64,000 nucleotides of DNA from Flavobacterium sp. (GTDB lineage: Bacteria > Bacteroidota > Bacteroidia > Flavobacteriales > Flavobacteriaceae). The notes beneath the pieces are model-generated. The model was not told where the DNA came from, did no database searches, and saw only the letters and a program-made list of their open reading frames with translations. This document shows, in pieces, positions 18,066 through 26,990 of the stretch. Position 1 is the first letter of the stretch, and every line of letters begins with the position of its first letter. The DNA is taken from contig NZ_SEBS01000016.1 of the NCBI RefSeq assembly GCF_004211145.1, forward strand, positions 1 to 64,000. Reading direction: 5' to 3'. A program made the translations under genes and the position numbers.

Positions 18066-18542
18066 TTAATCGCGTGAGATTTCGAGGACTTCGAATTGAA
18101 GCGTCCCGTTTGGAACCGTGATTTCGGCCGTGTCTCCGACTGATTTTCCGAGCAAACCTTTTCCTATAGGCGATGTGACTGAAATTTTTCCGGCTTTAAG
18201 GTCGGCTTCGCTTTCGGCAACGAGCGTATAAGTCATTTCCATCTTGTTCGCCTGGTTGCGGATTTTCACTTTCGACAACACTAACGCCTTTGACGTATCG
18301 AGTTGTGATTCGTCGATCAAACGCGCATTGGCATGCAATTCCTCGAGTTTCGATATGCGCATCTCAAGCAATCCCTGCGCTTCTTTCGCGGCATCGTATT
18401 CGGCGTTTTCGCTCAAGTCACCCTTGTCTCGGGCATCGGCTATATCCTGTGACGCTTTCGGGCGCATCACGCTTTTTAGGTGGTCAAGTTCTTCACGAAG
18501 TTTTTTAAGTCCTTCTTCGGTGTAATAAGATACTGCAGTCAT
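18066..18542 (-). CDS. greA: Transcription elongation factor GreA
   Basis: The 158-residue factor enters the RNA polymerase secondary channel and stimulates cleavage of backtracked RNA. The N-terminal coiled coil contains YYTEEGLKKLREELDHLKS and the tip motif DARDKGDLSENAEYDAAKEA, whose acidic residues are catalytic. The C-terminal FKBP-like domain contains ISVTSPIGKGLLGKSVGD. The frame extends to 18596, but the conserved start is MTAVSYYTEEG at 18542. Its leader carries a terminator-like hairpin close to a strong -7 box. Confidence 0.96.
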   Translation of the reverse strand: MTAVSYYTEEGLKKLREELDHLKSVMRPKASQDIADARDKGDLSENAEYDAAKEAQGLLEMRISKLEELHANARLIDESQLDTSKALVLSKVKIRNQANKMEMTYTLVAESEADLKAGKISVTSPIGKGLLGKSVGDTAEITVPNGTLQFEVLEISRD

Positions 18543-18608
18543 AATTCGGTGTATTTTTTCATTCGTCCTGCGGAACATTTTCCCGCTCAGGTTCATCTAT
18601 ATAAATAG

Positions 18609-18633
18609 AAAAAATCCCACTCGCACGGGATTT
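18609..18633 (-). terminator. Terminator-like hairpin in the greA leader
   Basis: On the minus strand AAATCCC / GGGATTT closes a nine-base loop and runs into TTTTTTC. No minus-strand gene lies upstream of it, so it sits in the 5' leader of greA and may be an attenuator. Confidence 0.5.
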
Positions 18634-18642
18634 CCTTGAATG

Positions 18643-18650
18643 CAAAGATA
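18643..18650 (-). promoter_or_regulatory. -7 box upstream of greA
   Basis: The minus strand reads TATCTTTG (TAnnTTTG). Start of transcription would fall near 18637, immediately before the hairpin at 18609-18633. No TTG is visible at the -33 position. Confidence 0.45.
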
Positions 18651-18756
18651 AAGGTTAAACGTTATATATTCGCTGGCGTATAATTATATGTTAATCGTAC
18701 GCATCCCAAATTTAAATAAATTAAATTTGACCACAACATTTTTTTAATTTTTTAAA

Positions 18757-19182
18757 ATGAAACGATTTTTGGCGCTTTTGCTATTGCCTTTATTGTTTGC
18801 TTGCGACGATTCCGGTTTCAACAACAACAATCCGTATATTGAAAATTATACGTTCTCGGTCGACCTCAATTTGAGCCTTCCGCAATACAGCGCGCTCACG
18901 ATTCCTGGCAACGGACGCTTCATTGGCGGATACGGCGAACGCGGCCTGATCGTTTTCTACACGGGCAGCGGCTATCAGGCATATGACGCGGCTTGCCCGA
19001 ACCAGGAAATCTCGTCCTGTTCCACGATGGTGATCCAGGGAATCAGCGCGGTTTGCCCCTGCGACGACGCCGAATACAACTTATACACAGGCCAATATTC
19101 GGGTCAGGAATCGGGTTATGATTATCCGATGAAACCGTATCGCGTCCAGGTATTGCAAGGTTATCTTCGCATCTATAATTAA
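18757..19182 (+). CDS. Rieske-like lipoprotein lacking the iron-sulfur His ligands
   Basis: The 141-residue lipoprotein has the signal MKRFLALLLLPLLFAC (lipidated Cys16). The region GLIVFYTGSGYQAYDAACPN and then AVCPCDDAEYNLYTGQ and PMKPYRVQVLQGYLRIYN follows the layout of a small Rieske domain. The two CxH/CxxH boxes read CPN and CPC, so the cluster-binding histidines are missing and four cysteines lie near the site. Loss of the [2Fe-2S] cluster is inferred. It is divergent from greA and overlaps the stop of the convergent GH92 gene by four bases. Confidence 0.75.
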   Translation: MKRFLALLLLPLLFACDDSGFNNNNPYIENYTFSVDLNLSLPQYSALTIPGNGRFIGGYGERGLIVFYTGSGYQAYDAACPNQEISSCSTMVIQGISAVCPCDDAEYNLYTGQYSGQESGYDYPMKPYRVQVLQGYLRIYN

Positions 19183-21458
19183 TTCTTTTCGGTCGACAGC
19201 GAGTACGGAGCGTCGTCCTCGCTCGTTCCTTTTGTAAGATTAGGCTTATTCGACATTTCGAATCGGATCTCCATTCCATTTTTGAGTTCAGAATGTCGGA
19301 GGTAATTTTCAGAAAACGGCTTCCCGTCCTTCGTCGCACTTTTTATGAATCTATTTTCCGATGAATTCGCTTCGGCAAAAATCGAAACCTTCTTTGCGCC
19401 ATCGAGCGAAATCACGGCCTTCTTAAACAAAGGCGCGCCGATCACATATTGGTCGCTCGCCGGAGTTACCGGATAGAATCCCAACGCCGAAAACACGTAC
19501 CAAGCCGAGGTCTGGCCGTTGTCTTCGTCCCCGCAATAACCGTCGGGCGTCGGCAAATACATGCGGTTCATGATTTCGCGCACCCAATGTTGACTCAGCC
19601 AAGGTTTCCCCGCATAATTGTACAGATACGGCATGTGCTGGATCGGTTGGTTGCCGTGAGCGTATTGGCCCATGTTCGCAACCTGCATCTCTCGGATTTC
19701 GTGGATCGTGCCGCCGTAATAGGTGTCGTCGAACTTCGGCGGAAGCGAAAACACCGAATCGAGTTTCATCGCAAATTTCTCGCGTCCGCCCATCAAATCG
19801 ATCAAACCTTTCACGTCATGGAAAACACACCAGGTATAATGCCACGAGTTGCCCTCAGTAAACGCGTCGCCCCATTTGTACGGATTGAATGGTGATTGGA
19901 ATTTCCCGTCCTTGTTTTTTCCACGCATCAAGCCCGACGATTTGTCGAATAGGTTTTTGTAATTGAGGCTTCGTTTTTTGTAGAGTTCGATTTCCTTCTT
20001 GGGGCGTTTTAAAAGTTTCGCCAATTGATAGATCGCGAAATCATCGTATGCGTATTCGATCGTGCGCGCGGCATTTTCGTTGATTTTTACATCGTACGGA
20101 ACATAACCGAGCGTCTTGTAATAGTCGGCACCGAAACGCCCCACGGCTTCCATCGGGCCGGCATTGTTCGCGCCTTTGAGCAACGCCTCATACAATTTTT
20201 CGATATCGTATCCGCGAAGTCCTTTTATGTAAGCTTCCGACACGACTGACGCCGAATTGTTACCGACCATGATGTCGCGATAACCCGGACTCGCCCATTC
20301 CGGCAACCAACCGCCTTCCTTGTACGCATTGACCAAACCTTCCTGCATCTTAGTTCCCATTTCGGGATAAACCAAATTCACGAACGGGAAAAGCGCGCGG
20401 AACGTGTCCCAAAATCCCGTGTCGGTGAACATGAAACCGGGCAGGACTTTTCCGTTGTACGGACTGTAGTGGAATGGATTTCCGTCTTTGTCGAACTCGT
20501 AGAATTTGCGCGGAAACAAGACGCTTCGGTAAAGACACGAATAGAACGTCCGCATCTGGTCGATGGTTCCGCCCGAGACTTTCACCTTGCCCAGAACGTC
20601 GTTCCACTGGTTTTTGCCTTGTTGCTTCGCGCTTTCGAAACTGTGGTTCTCAACTTCCTTCAAATTGAGTTCGGCCTGTTCGAGGCTGATGAACGACGAG
20701 GCGACGCGCATCACGATCTGTTCGCCTTCAAATGTCTTGAATCCGACGACGGCACCTGAATGATCGGCTGTGAGTTCCAAATTTCCCATCGTAAATTTAT
20801 CGCCCGAAAAAGTGCCCAAATAATTGAATTTACGCTCGAATTTAATCACGAAATAATTCTTGAAATTCGCGGGAACGCCGCCTGAATTCTTGGTCGTGTA
20901 GCCGACGATCTTATTTTCGGACGGAATCACTTTCACGTACGAACCCTTGTCGAACGCGTCGATGACCACGTTCGCAGAATCGGATTTCTTAAACGCGAAT
21001 CGGAAAATTGCGGCGCGATCCGTGGGCACGATCTCGGTCGTCATGTCGTAATCGGCGAGATACGCGCTGTAATAATACGGTTTCGCGACCTCGGACTTGT
21101 GCGAGAAGAAACTCGCGCGATCGTCTTCCTTGACTTTTATTTTCCCGACGGTCGGCATGATCGAAAATTGGCCGTAATCGTTCATCCACGGCGACGGTTG
21201 GTGCGTTTGCTTGAAGCCTCGAATCTTCATGTCCTGATAGCCGTACATCCAGCCGTGCCCCATTTTATTGGTTTGGGGTGACCAGAAATTCATGCCCCAC
21301 GGCATCGCGATCGCGGGATAGGTGTTTCCGTTTGAGAATTCGGGTTTGGACATGGTTCCGATAAGCGGATTTACCCATTCGACGGGATCTTGGACCTCAT
21401 CGACCATTTGGGCCGAAGCCGAAAATCCAATGAGTAAAAGGAAAATTATTCTCTTCAT
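19179..21458 (-). CDS. GH92 alpha-mannosidase (second gene of pair)
   Basis: The 759-residue exported enzyme has a signal peptide at 1-16 (…GFSASAQ). The start of the mature part, EWVNPLIGTMSKPEFSNGNT, is the GH92 N-terminal signature. TDTGFWDTFRALFPFVNLVYP, GYVPYDVKINENAARTIEYAYDD, GNSWHYTWCVFHDVKGL and PDGYCGDEDNGQTSAWYVFSA follow; the GDEDNGQ segment carries the general base region. GH92 enzymes are calcium-dependent inverting exo-alpha-mannosidases acting on N-glycans or yeast mannan. The start ATG overlaps the stop of the upstream GH92 gene (ATGA), so the two are translationally coupled. Confidence 0.95.
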   Translation of the reverse strand: MKRIIFLLLIGFSASAQMVDEVQDPVEWVNPLIGTMSKPEFSNGNTYPAIAMPWGMNFWSPQTNKMGHGWMYGYQDMKIRGFKQTHQPSPWMNDYGQFSIMPTVGKIKVKEDDRASFFSHKSEVAKPYYYSAYLADYDMTTEIVPTDRAAIFRFAFKKSDSANVVIDAFDKGSYVKVIPSENKIVGYTTKNSGGVPANFKNYFVIKFERKFNYLGTFSGDKFTMGNLELTADHSGAVVGFKTFEGEQIVMRVASSFISLEQAELNLKEVENHSFESAKQQGKNQWNDVLGKVKVSGGTIDQMRTFYSCLYRSVLFPRKFYEFDKDGNPFHYSPYNGKVLPGFMFTDTGFWDTFRALFPFVNLVYPEMGTKMQEGLVNAYKEGGWLPEWASPGYRDIMVGNNSASVVSEAYIKGLRGYDIEKLYEALLKGANNAGPMEAVGRFGADYYKTLGYVPYDVKINENAARTIEYAYDDFAIYQLAKLLKRPKKEIELYKKRSLNYKNLFDKSSGLMRGKNKDGKFQSPFNPYKWGDAFTEGNSWHYTWCVFHDVKGLIDLMGGREKFAMKLDSVFSLPPKFDDTYYGGTIHEIREMQVANMGQYAHGNQPIQHMPYLYNYAGKPWLSQHWVREIMNRMYLPTPDGYCGDEDNGQTSAWYVFSALGFYPVTPASDQYVIGAPLFKKAVISLDGAKKVSIFAEANSSENRFIKSATKDGKPFSENYLRHSELKNGMEIRFEMSNKPNLTKGTSEDDAPYSLSTEKN

Positions 21459-23743
21459 TTGCTAGGTTTGTTGGTCATGTAAAATGTAAGTTCACCTCCG
21501 TTTACGAGTTGGGAATGTGAAATGAGATCGCGCGGAATCTCTTTGCCATCGAGTTCGATTTTGCTCACGTACACATTTTTCTCCGATTGGTTTTTGGCCG
21601 AAATCACAAGCGTTTTTCCATTCTCGAACTTCAAAGTCGCTTTTTTGACGAGCGGGCTTCCGATCGCGTATTGGTCGGAACCAGGAGCGACGGGATAAAA
21701 TCCTAAAGACGTGAAAATATACCACGCGCTCATTTGCCCGGCGTCGTCGTTTCCGCCCAAACCGTCGGGACCGGAATGGAACATCTTGCGCAAAATCATC
21801 CGCACGCGTTCCTGCGTTTTCCAGGATTGGCCCAGATAATCGTACAAATACGCGACATGATGGCTCGGCTCATTTCCGTGGACGTAATTTCCGATGATGC
21901 CGTCGCGTGTGATGTCTTCAGTGTTTTCGAAGTATTTATCGGGCAATTGCATCGTGAAAAGGGAATCGAGATGGCGTGTAAATTTTTCCTTTCCGCCATT
22001 TAATTCGGTCAATTTCGCGACATCGTGCGGGACGTACAAACTGTAATTCCATGCGTTGCCTTCGATGAAACCTTGGCCGTGCGTGTCGAGCGGATCGAAC
22101 TCTTTTTTGAAGGTTCCGTCGGCCAACTTCGGACGCATGAATCCTGATTTCTTATCGAATACGTTGTTGAAATTCTGGGCTCGTTTCGCGTATGTTTGGG
22201 CGACTTCAGTGTTTCCGATATTCTTCGCAAGTTGGGAAATACACCAATCGTCGTAGGCGTATTCGAGCGTTTTTGAAACGGACGCGCCGCTTTTGTCTTC
22301 GGGCACATAACCCATTTTCACATAATCCCCGATTCCGTCGTTGTAATACATGTTCGACGAGGAAATACACGCCTCAAGCGCCTTTTTCGTGTCGAAGTTC
22401 GCGTTTCCTTTCGCCACGGCGTCGGCAATAACCGAGACCGAGTGATAACCGATCATGCACCAATTCTCGTTGGCATAATGAGACCAGATCGGCAACGCGT
22501 GATGCACCGATTGGTCGTAATGCGCTAGCATCGACTTGATCATGTCCGAATTGCGTTTCGGCTGCACCAAATTGAACAGCGGATGCAACGCGCGATACGT
22601 ATCCCAAAGCGAGAACGTCGTGTAGTTCGTGAGGCCGTCGGCCCTGTGCACGTTTTGGTCGAGTCCTTTATATTGCCCGTCCAGATCCATGTACGTCGTC
22701 GGATTGATGAAGGCGTGATACATCGCCGTGTAGAAATTGGTTTTGTCGTCTTCGTTTATGGTCTCGACGGTGATTTTGTCGAGTTCCTTTTCCCAAAGTT
22801 TCTGCCCGTCCGACTTCGCTCTTTCAAAATCCCAATGCGGAATTTCGGCTTTCATGTTGGCCAAGGCGCCGGCCGATGAAACGGGAGAAAGCGCGAATTT
22901 GATTTTGACTTTTTCGCCTTCGGACGTCGCGAAATCGAAATACGCTTTGAGTTTCGGGCCCGCGGCTTCGGGGAAATTTTTCGATTGGTCGAACTTGCGC
23001 CAAAAGCCGTTGTAAATATTTTCGGTATCGTAATTTTTGATGCCGTAATTTTTTATCGGCTTTGAAAAAGACATCGCAAAATATACGGTTCGCGTCCTCG
23101 CCCATCCGTTCGTTTGCCGGTAACCCGTGACCAACGTGTCGTTTTCGATTCGGATGTAGGTCCAAACATTCTTCTCTTCGTGATTGTAAATGTTTGCCAT
23201 TAAATCCAAAATGATGTGCGCCTGATCGGACTTTGGAAATGTATATTGATGGAAGCCGACGCGCGTCGAGGTTGTCATTTCGGCCATTATATTGTCGTCG
23301 TCGAGTTTGACTTTGTAGTAATTCGCTTGGGAGATTTCTTTGTCGTGCGAGAATTTCGAGCGATAGCCTTTCTCGGGATGATCGGCAGTTCCTGGATTCA
23401 ATTGTAATTTCCCGACGGTCGGCATCATCAAAAAATCACCAAGATCCGAATGGCCCGTTCCGTTGAAATGCGTGTGCGAAAAACCGACTATAGTTTTGTC
23501 GGCATATTGGTAACCAGCGCAATATTCATAGACTTTGCCGTTGTATTTGCGGTCTTTTTCAAACGCGATCGTATCGGTTTCAGGACTCAATTGCACCGAC
23601 CCGAACGGAACTGTCGCGCCTGGAAAAGTGTGTCCCATTTTCGCGGTTCCGATGAGCGGTTTTACGTAGGTGAACTTTGGTTTCTGTTGGGAATAGGCGC
23701 TAAAAATAGCGCAAAAGGCAATCGCGGAAAGGATTTTTTTCAT
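21455..23743 (-). CDS. GH92 alpha-mannosidase (first gene of pair)
   Basis: The 762-residue exported enzyme starts MKKILSAIAFCAIFSAYSQ; the frame extends to 23818, but this ATG gives the signal peptide. GH92 motifs are KPLIGTAKMGHTFPGATVP, GFSHTHFNGTGHSDLGD, SLWDTYRALHPLFNLVQP, GYHSVSVIADAVAKG and GLGGNDDAGQMSAWYIF. The GNDDAGQ catalytic loop differs from GDEDNGQ in the downstream paralogue, so the two may cleave different mannose linkages. No SusC/SusD or regulator gene is adjacent. Confidence 0.95.
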   Translation of the reverse strand: MKKILSAIAFCAIFSAYSQQKPKFTYVKPLIGTAKMGHTFPGATVPFGSVQLSPETDTIAFEKDRKYNGKVYEYCAGYQYADKTIVGFSHTHFNGTGHSDLGDFLMMPTVGKLQLNPGTADHPEKGYRSKFSHDKEISQANYYKVKLDDDNIMAEMTTSTRVGFHQYTFPKSDQAHIILDLMANIYNHEEKNVWTYIRIENDTLVTGYRQTNGWARTRTVYFAMSFSKPIKNYGIKNYDTENIYNGFWRKFDQSKNFPEAAGPKLKAYFDFATSEGEKVKIKFALSPVSSAGALANMKAEIPHWDFERAKSDGQKLWEKELDKITVETINEDDKTNFYTAMYHAFINPTTYMDLDGQYKGLDQNVHRADGLTNYTTFSLWDTYRALHPLFNLVQPKRNSDMIKSMLAHYDQSVHHALPIWSHYANENWCMIGYHSVSVIADAVAKGNANFDTKKALEACISSSNMYYNDGIGDYVKMGYVPEDKSGASVSKTLEYAYDDWCISQLAKNIGNTEVAQTYAKRAQNFNNVFDKKSGFMRPKLADGTFKKEFDPLDTHGQGFIEGNAWNYSLYVPHDVAKLTELNGGKEKFTRHLDSLFTMQLPDKYFENTEDITRDGIIGNYVHGNEPSHHVAYLYDYLGQSWKTQERVRMILRKMFHSGPDGLGGNDDAGQMSAWYIFTSLGFYPVAPGSDQYAIGSPLVKKATLKFENGKTLVISAKNQSEKNVYVSKIELDGKEIPRDLISHSQLVNGGELTFYMTNKPSK

Positions 23744-23867
23744 GTGGTTGTGTTGGGAGCCTAAAGGTAGGGAAAATGAAAATGCACAATGGAAAAAAGC
23801 CTCGGTGAGATTTAACAAAATACGCAGAAAATGTGTAATTCAAGTTGGGTGGATTTTGGTATTTTTC

Positions 23868-23900
23868 AGACCTAACAGGTTTTGAAAACCTGTTAGGTCT
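23868..23900. repeat. Perfect 33-bp palindrome, copy 1
   Basis: AGACCTAACAGGTTTT, a central G, then the exact reverse complement of the left arm. The identical 33 bases occur at 62040-62072. Outside the palindrome GTTGGGT and ACCCAAC also face each other. It lies in the gap upstream of the GH92 operon. The rest of 23744-24335 holds two minus-strand terminator-like hairpins and no gene I can support. Confidence 0.9.
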
Positions 23901-24030
23901 TCCGCGCGCGCGAAGCAACCCAACCGCAAAAATCCAATTCGAAACAAGACGTCCTACGTCACGCGAACCGTTACTTCAAATTCCATCCGCAACATGCCGT
24001 ATAAAACTTCGTGCATTCGTGGCAGAAAAC

Positions 24031-24066
24031 CAAAAAAAAATCCCAACAGCAATAACCGTCGGGATC
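24031..24066 (-). terminator. Orphan terminator-like hairpin
   Basis: On the minus strand GATCCCGAC … GTTGGGATTTTTTTTT gives a hairpin with a run of nine T. No coding gene lies between it and the receptor terminator at 24281-24316. It could end a small RNA covering about 24066-24260, which includes a GGAGGG/CCCTCC stem. Confidence 0.4.
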
Positions 24067-24280
24067 ACATCGCAGCTTATTGGCTGGAAACTTTAACATT
24101 ATCTACGGTATTTCTATATCCAGCCTAACGATTTTTTTCGGAGGGACAACAGCGACCCCTCCCCGGTCACAAGTTACACAATCACAAAAACACGGCGCAA
24201 CATAGAAAACGCAAACTTTCTTAAAATCAAGTAACTAAATAACTTGGAAGAACTTCGCGCCCTCGGTCAGAAATCCAGCC

Positions 24281-24316
24281 AAAAAAAATCCCGACCAGCC
24301 AAAACCGATCGGGATT
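24281..24316 (-). terminator. Terminator after the TonB-dependent receptor
   Basis: On the minus strand AAATCCCGA / TCGGGATTTTTTTT with a 12-base loop, 20 bases past the receptor stop. Confidence 0.85.
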
Positions 24317-24335
24317 TACAACTAAACTCATATAA

Positions 24336-26678
24336 CTAAAACTTCAAAGTTAACCCGACCAAGAAATTAATCCCGGCCTGCGGATAAAAACCGGCACCTT
24401 CATACGTCACATTCGCATCGTCATACGTATAAAAATACCCATTCGATTCGTACTCATAATCGAAAACATTGTTTACCAAACCTGATAAAACGATCGACCT
24501 GAAAAACCACTTTTCCTTCCATTCGTACGAAATGTTGACATCCGAAGTCGCGTAACTGTCAAGCTTCGACATCTCAGAATCGATATTTCCCATATATTGC
24601 TCGCCCACGAATTTCGACAAAAGCGAAATCTGGAAATAAGCAAAAGGCGCAACCGTTACGATATTCCCGAAGACGACATTCGGCGAAAACGCAATGTCCG
24701 TATCGCCCAGATTCGTCAAAACACCGTCGCGTTGAAATACGAAATCCTGGTTTTTGTTTGAACTTACCGTGACGTTCGGACGGATAGAAACCGCTTTTGT
24801 CACCGAAATCGCCGCATCGGCCTCAATTCCCAAACGGTAACTCTTGCCGCTGTTCTCGCGTATCGGATTTCCGACATCGTCAAGCGCTCCGCTCAAAACC
24901 AATTGGTCGTTGTACTTCATATAATATGCGTTCACATTGATTTTCGCCTTTGGACTCGCGTAACGCCAACCCAATTCGAAATCATCCAATTGTTCCGGAC
25001 GCGGGCTTCCGTTTTCATAGTCGGTGCGGTTGGGTTCGCGGTTGGCACGAGCATACGACGCATAAATGTTGCTGCGATCTGACGCTGAAAACGTGACACC
25101 GGCCTTCGGGTTGAAGAAATCGAAACGATCGTTGACGAATCCGGTTTCGGCCGAGTTCGCATCATAAGAAACGCGCCTGAACTGCAGATCGGCAAAAAGA
25201 TTGAGTTTCGGAACGATCTGGTAATTCACCTTGGCAAATACGTTCCCGTCTTTTTTGGTGGCCCTGTCGAAATAATATTCTTGCCCATACTCCAACAGCA
25301 CCAAACTGCGTGTCCACAACACTTTCCCAAAATGATCGCCATCGTACTGATTCCAGCCGCCTCCGACTATCGCGTCGAATTTGGAATCCCTATAATTGAT
25401 CGAAAACGTCGTTCCGTAAAAATCATTGTCAAGCCATTTCTGGTCGATCAGATCGCTGTTGAAAATCGGAACTCCGTCAATGAGTTGTGAAGGAATTCCG
25501 TAATCAGACAAGGTTTCGCCGACGCGGTAATTCTCATAATAACCTTTCCCGATCGTATAATGCAATGCCAAAGCCGAACTCCAACGCTCGCTCCATTTTT
25601 GCGTCCAATGCAATTGGTAATGGTCTTGTTGGTAGTTGTCGGTTTGGTTGTCGTAGAAACGAGTGACGCCGTTATCGTCGACGTATTCGCCCGCGCTGTT
25701 ATAGGTTCGGTCGCTTCGCAGTTTTTCCGGGTCTTCGAGGCCGTTCCAGGATTGGTAGGTTTTCTCGGTTCCGCCGAAGACGAGCGCCTTGACGAGCGTG
25801 CCTTTGTTGACGTACGTTCCCTGCAAAAAGTAACCTTTGAGCTTGGAGAACGCGCGATCGATATAACCGTCGGATTCGATGTTCGACAAACGTCCCGCAA
25901 GCTCGAAATGGTTTCCCAAAAGTCCCGTGCTGAATTTCACCGTGTGTTTGCGCGTGTTGAAACTTCCGAATGAATTCGAGATTTCGCCCGCGGCTTTCTC
26001 CGAATACGAATCGGTGAGCACATTTAAGCTGGCTCCGAAAGCGCCCGAACCGTTCGTTGATGTTCCGACGCCTCGCTGCAATTGCAGACTCTCGGTTGAC
26101 GACGCGAAATCAGGCATGTTGACCCAGAACGTTCCCATGGATTCCGAATCGTTGTACGGAACGCCGTTTACGGTTACGTTGACGCGCGTCGCATCGGTTC
26201 CGCGAACTCGGATTCCCGAATAACCGATCCCGTTTCCTGCGTCGGAAGTCGTGACCACCGACGGCAAATAGTTGAGCAAAAGCGGGATGTCCTGACCCAG
26301 ATTTCGCTTGGCGATTTCTTCTTTGGAAACATTCGTGAACGTAACCGGAGTCTTTGAATTCGCGCGCACCGACCGCACGATCACCTCATCGAGTTTTTGT
26401 GTCGAAGTCGTGTCTTTTGGTTGTTCTTGCGAAAATGCGCTGAGTGAAAAAAGCAACGCGGTTACAGAGATGACGTTCGCGTGAAGGATGGAAGCGGTTA
26501 TCCTTTTGCAAGAACCTGGAAGGTTTGGCAAAAGATAAAAGCGCACAGCCTGACGGCGGCTTGAAAAATAGTTGTCATTTCCCGGCTCGCCATGGCCGCC
26601 GGCACGCCCAAGATTTAAAAAACTGACACCTTCGTGCCTTCGTGCCTTCGTGGCAAAAAAATAAAATAAAGATTTCAT
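24336..26678 (-). CDS. TonB-dependent receptor under TPP riboswitch, probable thiamine transporter
   Basis: This outer-membrane receptor has a plug domain (TQKLDEVIVRSVRANSKTPV, about residues 93-112, then GYSGIRVRGTDATRVNVTVN and GVPYNDSESMGTFWVNMPD). A long beta-barrel ends YPQAGINFLVGLTLKF, with the terminal aromatic residue. The TPP riboswitch upstream argues for uptake of thiamine or a thiamine precursor. The start is uncertain. The native signal peptide is represented by NVISVTALLFSLSAFSQ, but the preceding bases belong to a dispersed repeat (26478-26610). Candidate starts are the ATG at 26678, which would translate the whole repeat, and a TTG at 26531, giving MPNLPGSCKRITAS and a workable signal peptide. 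The repeat seems to have replaced the original start region. Confidence 0.85.
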   Translation of the reverse strand: MKSLFYFFATKARRHEGVSFLNLGRAGGHGEPGNDNYFSSRRQAVRFYLLPNLPGSCKRITASILHANVISVTALLFSLSAFSQEQPKDTTSTQKLDEVIVRSVRANSKTPVTFTNVSKEEIAKRNLGQDIPLLLNYLPSVVTTSDAGNGIGYSGIRVRGTDATRVNVTVNGVPYNDSESMGTFWVNMPDFASSTESLQLQRGVGTSTNGSGAFGASLNVLTDSYSEKAAGEISNSFGSFNTRKHTVKFSTGLLGNHFELAGRLSNIESDGYIDRAFSKLKGYFLQGTYVNKGTLVKALVFGGTEKTYQSWNGLEDPEKLRSDRTYNSAGEYVDDNGVTRFYDNQTDNYQQDHYQLHWTQKWSERWSSALALHYTIGKGYYENYRVGETLSDYGIPSQLIDGVPIFNSDLIDQKWLDNDFYGTTFSINYRDSKFDAIVGGGWNQYDGDHFGKVLWTRSLVLLEYGQEYYFDRATKKDGNVFAKVNYQIVPKLNLFADLQFRRVSYDANSAETGFVNDRFDFFNPKAGVTFSASDRSNIYASYARANREPNRTDYENGSPRPEQLDDFELGWRYASPKAKINVNAYYMKYNDQLVLSGALDDVGNPIRENSGKSYRLGIEADAAISVTKAVSIRPNVTVSSNKNQDFVFQRDGVLTNLGDTDIAFSPNVVFGNIVTVAPFAYFQISLLSKFVGEQYMGNIDSEMSKLDSYATSDVNISYEWKEKWFFRSIVLSGLVNNVFDYEYESNGYFYTYDDANVTYEGAGFYPQAGINFLVGLTLKF
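26478..26610 (-). repeat. Dispersed structured repeat, copy 3, inside the 5' end of the receptor gene
   Basis: On the minus strand the blocks GGGCGTGCCGGCGGC, AGCCGCCGTCAGGCTG, TATCTTTTGCC, TTGCAAAAGGATAACCGCTT and CCATCCTTCACGCG follow each other in the same order as in the 36268 copy. The end of the block runs directly into the signal-peptide codons of the receptor. Confidence 0.7.
26629..26656. repeat. CCTTCGTG short tandem repeat
   Basis: Three CCTTCGTG units followed by GGCAAAAAA lie between riboswitch and receptor. A related CGTGCATTCGTGGCAGAAA occurs at 24010-24027. Confidence 0.6.
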
Positions 26679-26768
26679 CCGTAAAGAATTACGAATAAAA
26701 GGGGGAATTATTCTTGGTTATAAATTGGTTTTGCGAGAACTCGGCGTGCACTCCGAAATTCTTCGTCA

Positions 26769-26838
26769 CTCCCTAAACAGCATTACCTGTTCCAGGTTCG
26801 TTGGGTATAATCTCAGCCCTTGGTAGAGCACCCCTTTG
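26769..26838 (-). promoter_or_regulatory. TPP (THI-element) riboswitch
   Basis: On the minus strand GGGGTGCTCTACC, GGGCTGAGATTATACCC, GAACCTGGAACAGGTAATGC and TGTTTAGGGA appear in order. These are the conserved THI-box blocks, including CUGAGA and the GAACCUG…GGUAAUGC pair. Binding of thiamine pyrophosphate represses the downstream gene, here the TonB-dependent receptor starting about 90 bases on. Confidence 0.93.
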
Positions 26839-26849
26839 AGACGTTGCGA

Positions 26850-26990
26850 AATTAATAATTAATAATGAATAATTAATAATGAATAATTATTTTCGCTCCA
26901 ATGACATTCGTATCGAAGTCGACCCGTCAATCTGACCATGATCACTAATTATTCATTGTTAATTATTAATTATTCATTATTCATTGTCAA
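26850..26990. repeat. AT-rich inverted repeats upstream of the riboswitch
   Basis: ATTAATAATTAATAATGAAT units at 26850-26888 face TAATTATTCATTGTTAATTA units at 26943-26988. About 55 bases separate the arms, in the gap between the riboswitch and arfB. Confidence 0.6.
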
